From contig CAZFER010000149.1 in assembly GCA_964517495.1 (NCBI GenBank), positions 1 through 5,817 on the forward strand: a stretch of DNA of 5,817 nt, read 5' to 3'. A program made the translations under genes and the position numbers. This stretch comes from CAZFER01 sp964517495 (GTDB lineage: Bacteria; Hinthialibacterota; Hinthialibacteria; Hinthialibacterales; Hinthialibacteraceae). Under the pieces are notes generated by a model, which was not told where the DNA came from, did no database searches, and saw nothing but the letters and a program-made list of their open reading frames with translations. Position 1 is the first letter of the stretch, and every line of letters starts with the position of its first letter. This document shows positions 1 to 5,806 of this stretch, in pieces.

Positions 1-72
1 GTGCGTGTTAGCCCGATTGAGACGCACCGGCTGGAAGCCGATGCTCCCCGGGTTTGTGCCAGGCCACCCCGG
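1..72. repeat. GC-rich run of three adjacent inverted repeats
   Basis: Three inverted repeats follow one another. GTGCGT (1-6) pairs with ACGCAC (22-27) around a 15-base loop. CGGCT (28-32) pairs with AGCCG (36-40) around a 3-base loop. CCGGG (48-52) pairs with CCCGG (68-72). The stretch looks more GC-rich than the DNA after 135. It could be part of a structured RNA, a repeat element, or chance structure in coding DNA, because frame 2 is open across it. It does not match the tRNA, SRP RNA, tmRNA, RNase P or cobalamin-riboswitch core motifs that I can check by eye. The first stem begins at the first base of the window, so more may lie upstream. Confidence 0.3.
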
Positions 73-151
73 TGATGTATCGAAGGTGGTTTTCACGGGT
101 AAAGAACGGCGTTTTACCATTGGCACCCGCGCTTCTTCTTTTTTTATATAA
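2..151 (+). CDS. Possible 3' end of an unidentified gene (partial)
   Basis: Frame 2 is open from the window edge to a TAA at 149-151, giving 49 residues with no start in view. The readable part includes GWKPMLPGFVPGHPGD and then KVVFTGKERRFTIGTRAS. The codon mix looks plausible for a gene, but I recognise no family. It does not look like the end of a histidine kinase, the expected partner of the regulator that follows, because the usual C-terminal glycine-rich ATP-lid and GTxF-type ending are absent. An open frame of this length in GC-rich DNA can arise by chance, and the inverted repeats at 1-72 offer a competing non-coding reading. Confidence 0.25.
   Translation, partial: CVLARLRRTGWKPMLPGFVPGHPGDVSKVVFTGKERRFTIGTRASSFFI
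96..145 (+). terminator. Terminator-like hairpin with T7 run
   Basis: CGGGT (96-100) can pair with ACCCG (125-129), and alternatively GGTAAA (98-103) can pair with TTTACC (113-118). A pyrimidine tract rich in T follows, ending in seven T at 139-145. This fits a rho-independent terminator for an upstream transcript, and would separate it from the regulator gene. The stems are short and the first has a large loop, so the call is tentative. Confidence 0.3.
120..136 (+). promoter_or_regulatory. Partial sigma-54 promoter match upstream of the regulator gene
   Basis: TTGGCAC at 120-126 is a perfect -24 element (consensus YTGGCAC). At the correct spacing the -12 half reads CTTC (132-135) instead of TTGC, so the normally conserved G of the -12 GC is missing. 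If functional, transcription would start near 147 and give a leader of about 70 bases before the regulator ATG. The site overlaps the terminator-like hairpin and may be a coincidence. Confidence 0.2.
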
Positions 152-161
152 GGCTTATAAA
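133..161 (+). promoter_or_regulatory. Weak housekeeping-type promoter candidate
   Basis: TATAAA at 156-161 resembles a sigma-70 -10 box. The hexamer 17 bases upstream (TTCTTC, 133-138) matches TTGACA poorly. The surrounding AT-rich stretch (about 139-200) is the only such DNA before the regulator gene, so a promoter somewhere here is likely, but this exact site is uncertain. Confidence 0.22.
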
Positions 162-217
162 ATATTAATAGCAATAAGGTTATAGTTTCGAGAAAAAAGA
201 AGAGAACGTTTGGGAAT

Positions 218-1594
218 ATGAAAAACACGATACTCATTGTTGACGATGAACAAAATACACGTGATGGTTTGAAATTGGCGTTAGAGGCGGATAACCGGAA
301 AGTGGACACGGCGGTTGATGGTGAAGAGGGGCTGTCGCAATTCAAAAAGAATGGTTATGACGTCGTTATTACTGATATCCGCATGCCTAATCTGGATGGC
401 ATGGAACTCCTGAAGCAGATAAAAGAAGTGGATTCCAGCGTTGGGGTGATTGTGCTTACTGCTTATGGAAGCATTGAAATGGCGGTCAATGCCATGAAAC
501 TGGGGGCGTATAATTACCTCACCAAGCCGGTCAATCTTGATGAACTTGAAGTGCTGGTTGAGCAGGTGTTGGAAAAACGGCGAATCGAACTCGAGAATGA
601 ATACCATCGTGAACGTGATAAAAACATTGAGGGCATCGCTGGAATAATTGGTAAAAGTGCGCCGATTAAGAATGTGTTGGAACAAATCAAGCAAATTGCT
701 CCCACGAAAGCGAATGTGCTGATTACTGGAGAAACGGGGACGGGCAAGGAACTGGTAGCGCGGGCAATCCATACATTAAGCCCGCGTAACAAACGTCTTT
801 TCGTTCCTATCCATTGTGCGGCTCTATCTGAAAATCTGTTGGAAAGCGAGTTGTTTGGTCATGAGCGCGGGGCGTTCACGGGTGCGTTGAAACAACGAAA
901 AGGCCGCTTTGAAGTGGCGGATCAGGGCACAATTTTTCTGGATGAAATAAGTGAAATAAGTGAAAGCATTCAGGTTAAACTGCTGCGGGTATTGCAGGAG
1001 AAGGAATTTGAACGAGTTGGGGGAAGCGAGACCATCTCAGTGGATATTCGTATTATTGCAGCGACCAATACGGATTTGCAAAAACAGGTTGATGAGGGAA
1101 AGTTTCGTGAGGATCTTTACTATCGATTGAAAGTGATAACCCTCGATGTTCCTCCCTTGCGCAATCGGCTTGATGATATTCCTCAATTGACACAGGTATT
1201 TGTGGAACGATTTGCCAAAGAAAATGGCAAGAAAGTTCCGGCGGTATCCAAGGAAGTGATCAAAACGTTTCAGCAGTATCAATGGCCGGGGAATGTGCGT
1301 GAATTGCAGGGTGTGGTGGAAAGTATGGTCATCCTGGCGCGGGGGGATACGCTTGAGAGAGAGAATATCCCTTATGAAATTCGCCGGGAATCTGAGGATG
1401 ATCCGGAACCCATTGTAACCGGGGATGCCACCCTGGCGGATATTGAAAAGCAAGTCATATTGCAATCACTTGAGAAATATAATCATAACCGTACGAAAAC
1501 AGCAGAAGCACTTGGGATTGGACGGCGTACCCTGATTCGGAAATTGCATGAATTTGGGATGACTAAATCATCGGAGGATGAGAACGACTCATGA
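218..1594 (+). CDS. Sigma-54-dependent response regulator, NtrC family
   Basis: This is a cytoplasmic transcription activator that is phosphorylated by a sensor kinase and uses ATP hydrolysis to open sigma-54 RNA polymerase promoters. The receiver domain (about residues 1-120) has the acidic pair D9/D10, phospho-acceptor D53, T81 and K103, so it should be phosphorylatable. The AAA+ domain (about 143-385) has Walker A GETGTGKE (171-178), the sigma-54 contact loop GAFTGA (218-223), Walker B GTIFLDE (237-243), REDLYYRL with the likely arginine finger (297-304) and WPGNVREL (356-363). An acidic linker leads to a Fis-type helix-turn-helix (about 404-448, core NRTKTAEALGIGRRTLIRKL). At 458 residues it is full length. 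The start places the receiver domain at the usual distance. GAAGAG at 199-204 is a weak, distant ribosome site. No partner kinase is in view. Its stop overlaps the next start, so it is probably co-expressed with the sialidase-like gene. The specific regulon cannot be read from sequence. Confidence 0.96.
   Translation: MKNTILIVDDEQNTRDGLKLALEADNRKVDTAVDGEEGLSQFKKNGYDVVITDIRMPNLDGMELLKQIKEVDSSVGVIVLTAYGSIEMAVNAMKLGAYNYLTKPVNLDELEVLVEQVLEKRRIELENEYHRERDKNIEGIAGIIGKSAPIKNVLEQIKQIAPTKANVLITGETGTGKELVARAIHTLSPRNKRLFVPIHCAALSENLLESELFGHERGAFTGALKQRKGRFEVADQGTIFLDEISEISESIQVKLLRVLQEKEFERVGGSETISVDIRIIAATNTDLQKQVDEGKFREDLYYRLKVITLDVPPLRNRLDDIPQLTQVFVERFAKENGKKVPAVSKEVIKTFQQYQWPGNVRELQGVVESMVILARGDTLERENIPYEIRRESEDDPEPIVTGDATLADIEKQVILQSLEKYNHNRTKTAEALGIGRRTLIRKLHEFGMTKSSEDENDS
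1573..1577 (+). promoter_or_regulatory. Ribosome binding site for the sialidase-like gene
   Basis: GGAGG lies inside the last codons of the regulator gene, 13 bases before the ATG at 1591. The spacing is longer than ideal, but the ATGA overlap allows translational coupling with the upstream gene. It supports initiation at 1591 over the internal ATGs at 1663 and 1669, which have only a GGAG (1655-1658) 4 bases before the first of them. Confidence 0.5.
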
Positions 1595-2847
1595 GAACGT
1601 TAAAGTTATTAATAAGTTTACTAAGTGACATTACAGGGAGGGCGACGCTCCCGCGGAGCCGCATGGGAATGTCTGGGCTTTTTATATTTAGTCTCAGCAT
1701 TTTTATAATAATACTCTCGATGGCTGGTACGCTTTCAGCGCAGCCAAATCAAGCTGTATTGAATGTATTTGATCTTCCTTCCATTACACATTCTGTGGCG
1801 GCTGAAGGACAGGGGTATTTCCCAGTATTAAATCACATTGGCAACCGGTTGTTTGCGGTCTTTCGTTCGGGAGGTGGCCATTTAGGGCAAGGGGGTTTGT
1901 TGGTTTATTCCTGGTGTGATGATGAGCAGGGAATTCAATGGTCAATGCCTGCCACCATTGTTGATTCCGCCAGCGATGACCGAAATCCTGCTGTCGGGAT
2001 TACAGACACCGGGCGGATCGTGTTGGCCTATCATGAACAAGGCAGTTATACACCTGAAGGAAAGTATGATCCATCCTTAAAGCGATCCCGCCCCATGTAT
2101 ACCTATTCGGATGATGAGGGGCAGACCTGGGCTGAGCCCAAGCCTGTTAACATTCCAGGTCTGGAAACCTGTTCACCCTATGGACGGATAGTGTCCGCCA
2201 CGGGCGGGGTGTTATTGATGAATTTATATGGTGCTTATACCACCGAGGTTCCAGGGATGGAGAATGTGCGGGCAGATCGCAAGAACTATGCTTATCTGGT
2301 TCGTTCCACTGACAATGGGGCAAGTTGGGGTGATCCTACTTTAATCGCCGGTGGATACAATGAAACGGCTTTGCTTTCTGTGGATGGTACAAAAATGTTG
2401 GCAGCCGCACGGTCTATTGGTATGCAGCGTGTGGATGAATGTGAAAGCCTGGATATTGGAAAAACATGGACAAATCCATTGCGTATCACTGGCCCCGGCC
2501 AGCATCCCGCCGATTTGCTGCGATTGAGCAATGGATGGATATTGCTGCTTTACGGTGACCGACAGGCTGATGATAAAATGATACACGGGGTGATTACTCG
2601 TGATGGTGGGCGTACATGGGATATCAACAATGATATTATCTTTTCACGCCCGGTACGGGGTGATTTTGGTTACCCAAGCGCCGTCAGGCTTCCCAATGGC
2701 AGGATTGTGGTGATGTATTATTGGGCAGGCCCCGCTGAAAATTCATATGATGGCTCGAGAGCACGTGCGTATGTGAATTCATTTGATGAAGCGGAATTTC
2801 TTAATGCGTATATGGAAACGTTTGATATAAATCCTTCCACTCCTTAA
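1591..2847 (+). CDS. Secreted sialidase-like Asp-box (BNR) beta-propeller protein
   Basis: Probably an exported glycoside hydrolase or glycan-binding protein of the sialidase (GH33-like) superfamily. After a long N-terminal region, residues about 28-50 form a hydrophobic signal segment ending LSA|Q, so cleavage after A50 is likely. The mature part has four Asp boxes (S/T-x-D-x-G-x-S/T-W) at 173-180, 239-246, 286-293 and 336-343, plus a degenerate one near 107-117, as in a six-bladed propeller. Candidate active-site residues by position in the family are R92 (FRSGGG), D130/R131 (DRNPAV), E258 and R274 (ETALLSVDGTKMLAAARS), R324 (YGDR) and Y361 (DFGYPSAV). I have not confirmed a full arginine triad, so true sialidase activity is not established and another sugar may be the substrate. 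There is no lipobox or C-terminal sorting motif. The start at 1591 overlaps the regulator stop (ATGA). Internal starts at 1663 (M25) or 1669 (M27) remain possible, because a palindromic repeat occupies codons about 16-24. Confidence 0.92.
   Translation: MRTLKLLISLLSDITGRATLPRSRMGMSGLFIFSLSIFIIILSMAGTLSAQPNQAVLNVFDLPSITHSVAAEGQGYFPVLNHIGNRLFAVFRSGGGHLGQGGLLVYSWCDDEQGIQWSMPATIVDSASDDRNPAVGITDTGRIVLAYHEQGSYTPEGKYDPSLKRSRPMYTYSDDEGQTWAEPKPVNIPGLETCSPYGRIVSATGGVLLMNLYGAYTTEVPGMENVRADRKNYAYLVRSTDNGASWGDPTLIAGGYNETALLSVDGTKMLAAARSIGMQRVDECESLDIGKTWTNPLRITGPGQHPADLLRLSNGWILLLYGDRQADDKMIHGVITRDGGRTWDINNDIIFSRPVRGDFGYPSAVRLPNGRIVVMYYWAGPAENSYDGSRARAYVNSFDEAEFLNAYMETFDINPSTP
1629..1671. repeat. GC-rich REP-like palindromic element inside the 5' end of the sialidase-like gene
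   Basis: GGGAG (1636-1640) pairs with CTCCC (1648-1652). CTCC (1648-1651) can instead pair with GGAG (1655-1658), giving two mutually exclusive hairpins. CATT (1629-1632) and AATG (1668-1671) form short outer arms. The core is strikingly GC-rich between AT-rich flanks. Read in other frames it encodes EGDAPAEP on this strand and GSAGASPS on the reverse strand, peptide patterns that I recall from many hypothetical proteins of PVC bacteria, which suggests a dispersed repeat. In the gene's frame it contributes GRATLPRSR just before the hydrophobic signal segment. Only one copy is in the window, so its repeat nature rests on recall. Confidence 0.55.
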
Positions 2848-2858
2848 TTTCCATTATT

Positions 2859-2889
2859 AAAAATTGAGTCGATTTATCGATTTATTTTT
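2859..2889 (+). terminator. Possible AT-rich terminator after the sialidase-like gene
   Basis: TCGAT (2869-2873) and ATCGA (2876-2880) form a perfect 5-base stem with a 2-base spacer, extended by AAAAAT (2859-2864) against ATTTTT (2884-2889). The T-rich stretch follows directly, 12 bases after the stop codon. The stem is weak and GC-poor, so it may be an inefficient terminator that lets some transcription run on to the LamG gene. Confidence 0.35.
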
Positions 2890-2917
2890 AAAGTTGTCAT
2901 ATTTTAGATTTCATCCG

Positions 2918-2946
2918 AATAAAAAATTTATTTACACGAATATAAT
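2918..2946 (+). promoter_or_regulatory. AT-rich leader with inverted repeat and TATAAT
   Basis: AATAAA (2918-2923) and TTTATT (2927-2932) make an inverted repeat. TATAAT at 2941-2946 is a perfect -10 hexamer, about 120 bases before the LamG gene, but no convincing -35 box stands 16-18 bases upstream of it. TTGACG (2955-2960) and TTGACT (3007-3012) look like -35 boxes without matching -10 boxes. A separate promoter for the LamG gene is likely somewhere here, and this is the best single candidate. Confidence 0.22.
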
Positions 2947-3037
2947 CAATCCTCTTGACGTATAGCACCTTGATATGAAAGGATCAGTTAATTGGTCGAA
3001 GTTTTATTGACTTTACCGGTAGATCGAATGTTGGTTG

Positions 3038-3059
3038 AATGAAGGTCAATGAAGGGGAG
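3038..3059 (+). promoter_or_regulatory. Ribosome binding site of the LamG gene within a short direct repeat
   Basis: AATGAAGG occurs twice (3038-3045 and 3048-3055), exactly 10 bases apart. The second copy runs into AAGGGGAG, whose GGGGAG (3054-3059) lies 8 bases before the ATG at 3068, an ideal spacing that fixes the start. The repeat may be a trivial duplication of purine-rich sequence. Confidence 0.6.
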
Positions 3060-3067
3060 TTTATAGT

Positions 3068-5806
3068 ATGAAAAAACAGTATAGGAAATGGATGGTATTA
3101 TGGACATGTGCATTGATGTTATGCGCATTGGGCGTTGCTAAAATCCAAGCCCAGGATTTTACCAGCGATTTGGAGGCGTATTGGAGTTTTGATGAGTATG
3201 ATGGCGGTGACGCCGTCGATGAATCCGGCAACAGCCGGGATGCTGTTATCAAGAACGGCCAGCCGATCCCTGCCGCTGGAAAAGTGGGGAACGGTGTGTT
3301 TTTCGACGGCTCATCCAACATGAATGTGGATTGGACAGGCGTACAGGGGGATACACCGAGAACCATATCCATGTGGATGAAAACCACAGGTGGTGGTCCG
3401 GTGTTTATTTCCTGGGGGAATGATGTTGAAGGTGAAAAATGGCATTTCCGCATCAATGATAATGCTGGCAATGGAAATGTTGATGCCATTCGTACAGAGT
3501 ATGCGGGTGGTAACCAGACTGTGGCGACTTCTCCGGTTAATGATGGGGAATGGCATTTGATTTGTTCGGTTTTTGAGGGGGTGACTCCTCATGATGTCAT
3601 GCATTATGTCGACGGCGTCTTGGATCCTAATACCTGGGTTCAAAAAGATGAAACCGTCATTAATACGGTATCGGATGATGCCCACAATGTTCATATTGCC
3701 AGTACGGATGGGGATGGCAGGATGTTCACGGGAACAATGGACGAAGTGCGCATTTACAGCCGGGCATTGAGTGCGGATGAAATTAAAACCCTGTATGACC
3801 AAGGCAAACCACAGCAAGCTGTGGCTGTGCGATCCTTTAGTAAAGGATTTGCGGCTGAAAGCAAACCGGTTGAAGTGACATTGAATCTTCCCATTCCGAA
3901 GGCGGGTGAATTAGTGGAAGAATTACCGGATGGTTGGACCGCAAGCGACATTAGTGATGGTGGGGCCTTAAGTGGAAGTACCATTACTTGGAATTTAACC
4001 GATTCTGTAACGTCAGTTTCTTACACCGCTGCCCCTGAAGCGGGCACCACGGCGAATGTATTTTCTGGTGCGTTGGATGGTTTGATCACTGATGGCGCCA
4101 ATATCGTCACTGTTTTGCAAAGCGGTGTTGGTGATTTGGAATTCCAAGCGGATGTGGGTGATGCCGAGGCGGAAGGCCAGGCGAGTTTAAACGGTACCGA
4201 ATATTCCGTCGTGGGAAGTGGTTCTGATGTATGGGGCACTTTTGATGGTTTCCATTTTCTCTTTAACGAATTGGAAGGTCCGTTCACCATGAAAGGCAAT
4301 GCCTTCATTATTGCGTTTGACTTTGATGGCCATGACTGGATGAAAGGTGGCCTAATGGTTCGTAACAATCTGACGGGTGGTTCTTCCTATGGTTATAACC
4401 TGGTTCGAGGCGTTGACCAGCAACTCGCAAGCCAGGCCCGCTCGTCTCAGGGTAGCAGTGCTTTTACTGTCCAGGATTTAACCGATGATCAATTTGGTGA
4501 TATGGAAATTCAGCGTATGGGGAAGGTGATCAAATTCTTTAGAATTGATGCAGCTGGTGAACGTCAGCCCCACGGTGAGGTTCTATTGGAAGACTTGGAA
4601 GATCCCGTGTACGCTGGAATAGCTACAACATCGCATTCCAATGGGAATTTAGCCCAAACCCTTATGCTTGATTTTGAAATTGAACTTATACCTTTTAGTG
4701 CCAATCGTTCGATTACCGCAATTGATGGAGGTCCGATAACCTTTGGTGACACGGCTCAAGTGGGTATTGAAGTATTCCAGCGAAATCAAGGATCGTTTTC
4801 ACTGACTGAAGAGCCTCCTGCGGGTTGGGAGGTATCAGGCGTTGAAGCATCGGTAGGCGAAGCTTCCTTGAATGGCGATGGCGAGATTGTTTGGACGATT
4901 GATGATCATCAAGGTGAAGCAGCATTAACTTATGAAATCGCGACACCCTCAGAATCTGATACGCCTGAGATCACAGGTGAATTTTCTGGTGAAGCCAACG
5001 GGAATGATGTAACGGGTGATACATCTCTCAGCGTTCAAGGGATTGTATCACAAGCCATACTGGATCAGCAGGATATCACCTCCGGATTGGTAGGACATTG
5101 GACCTTTGACGATGGTTCAGGTGCGGTCGCCGCTGATTCTTCAGGGAGTGGTCGTGATGCGGAAGTCCTGAGTGGAGATCCTGAATGGGTGGATGGCGTG
5201 AAAGGCACCGCTCTATTGTTCGATGGCGAAGATGATAGTTTGTTTGTTCCCGATTGGTGGGGACTGGAAGGCAATACACCACGAACGGTGACCTGCTGGA
5301 TTAAATCAACAGCCACCAATACGCATGGGATCGTCAGTTGGGGACTTTCTGGCGGAAATGGCCAGAAATATCACGTTCGCATCAATGAAAATGCCGGTAA
5401 CGGAACAGCAGGAGCGCTTCGTACAGAAATCCAGGGCTCGTTTAACATTGCTACCACCATTATCAACGACGATGAATGGCATTTCATCTCCTCTGTGTTC
5501 CCTGCGGGTGGTGAGGTTATGGTGGATGTTCAGCACTTTATCGATGGCCTGTTTGATGATCGGTCCGGCACCAATGCAAGCGGTGAAACGCTAGCACTTG
5601 ATACGGCAGCCAGTCCGGACTTATCCGATCAGGAATTCAGGATTGGGATGCGAGTTCAGGGTGATTCGGATCATTATTATCCTGGCTTGATTGATGAAGT
5701 TCGTGTTTATGAGCGTGGATTAACACCGCTTGAAATTCAAGCCGTATTTATGGCAGATGGTGGTCCACAAGAGCCAGTTTCTGTTATGGATTACATGCTT
5801 TACTAA
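3068..5806 (+). CDS. Large secreted protein with two LamG domains around a DUF1349-like core
   Basis: This is a 912-residue exported protein, likely a surface or extracellular glycan- or protein-binding factor; I see no catalytic motif. The signal peptide has a basic start (KKQYRK), a hydrophobic core (about 8-24) and probable cleavage after A28. C14 and C19 do not sit in a proper lipobox. Domains in order: LamG/concanavalin-like fold 1 (34-246), beta-sandwich module 1 (about 251-345), a region like DUF1349 (about 357-540; motifs GSGSDVWG, FHFLFN, WMKGGLMVRN), beta module 2 (about 545-658), LamG 2 (673-895) and a short tail. Both LamG copies share TPRT, INxNAGNG, RTE, EWH and DEVRxY, followed by RxL. 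The beta modules share EExPxGW and a later I-T/V-W pattern. Asp, Glu and Gly are abundant, as in many extracellular proteins. There is no PEP-CTERM, LPXTG or type IX sorting signal. The protein ends just past LamG 2, where copy 1 continues into a beta module, so a natural end or a truncation are both possible. It probably acts alongside the sialidase-like protein upstream. Confidence 0.93.
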   Translation: MKKQYRKWMVLWTCALMLCALGVAKIQAQDFTSDLEAYWSFDEYDGGDAVDESGNSRDAVIKNGQPIPAAGKVGNGVFFDGSSNMNVDWTGVQGDTPRTISMWMKTTGGGPVFISWGNDVEGEKWHFRINDNAGNGNVDAIRTEYAGGNQTVATSPVNDGEWHLICSVFEGVTPHDVMHYVDGVLDPNTWVQKDETVINTVSDDAHNVHIASTDGDGRMFTGTMDEVRIYSRALSADEIKTLYDQGKPQQAVAVRSFSKGFAAESKPVEVTLNLPIPKAGELVEELPDGWTASDISDGGALSGSTITWNLTDSVTSVSYTAAPEAGTTANVFSGALDGLITDGANIVTVLQSGVGDLEFQADVGDAEAEGQASLNGTEYSVVGSGSDVWGTFDGFHFLFNELEGPFTMKGNAFIIAFDFDGHDWMKGGLMVRNNLTGGSSYGYNLVRGVDQQLASQARSSQGSSAFTVQDLTDDQFGDMEIQRMGKVIKFFRIDAAGERQPHGEVLLEDLEDPVYAGIATTSHSNGNLAQTLMLDFEIELIPFSANRSITAIDGGPITFGDTAQVGIEVFQRNQGSFSLTEEPPAGWEVSGVEASVGEASLNGDGEIVWTIDDHQGEAALTYEIATPSESDTPEITGEFSGEANGNDVTGDTSLSVQGIVSQAILDQQDITSGLVGHWTFDDGSGAVAADSSGSGRDAEVLSGDPEWVDGVKGTALLFDGEDDSLFVPDWWGLEGNTPRTVTCWIKSTATNTHGIVSWGLSGGNGQKYHVRINENAGNGTAGALRTEIQGSFNIATTIINDDEWHFISSVFPAGGEVMVDVQHFIDGLFDDRSGTNASGETLALDTAASPDLSDQEFRIGMRVQGDSDHYYPGLIDEVRVYERGLTPLEIQAVFMADGGPQEPVSVMDYMLY

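Noticed and set aside
1..75. Short GTG-initiated frame-1 reading (24 codons) and a loose similarity of 34-49 to the palindrome core at 1637-1652
   Set aside because: There is no room for a ribosome site, the ORF is very short, and the similarity is a partial 16-base match that chance can explain in GC-rich DNA.
281..792. Two minus-strand open frames opposite the regulator
   Set aside because: They are antisense to a strongly conserved receiver/AAA+ gene and their translations show no domain, so they are shadows.
1037..1465. 142-residue minus-strand open frame
   Set aside because: It lies opposite conserved AAA+ and helix-turn-helix codons and its composition is not protein-like.
2292..2586. 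Two minus-strand open frames opposite the sialidase-like gene
   Set aside because: They overlap each other and the Asp-box codons, and have no recognisable motif.
2975..3010. Mini-ORF of 11 codons (MKGSVNWSKFY) in the LamG leader
   Set aside because: It has no ribosome site before it and is too short to distinguish from chance.
2848..3067. Sigma-54 promoter (TTGG near 2992 and 3031) before the LamG gene
   Set aside because: No GC at the -12 spacing follows either TTGG, and the rest of the -24 box does not match.
3107..3130. Possible lipoprotein cysteine in the LamG signal peptide (C14 or C19)
   Set aside because: The preceding residues (LWT and LML) do not fit a lipobox, while QA|Q at 28/29 fits ordinary signal peptidase I.
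3061..3817. Minus-strand open frames of 142 and 168 residues opposite LamG 1
   Set aside because: They run against a clear signal peptide and LamG domain and overlap each other.
5325..5594. 89-residue plus-strand frame inside LamG 2 and the minus-strand frames nearby
   Set aside because: They lie within conserved LamG codons of the main gene and show no domain of their own.
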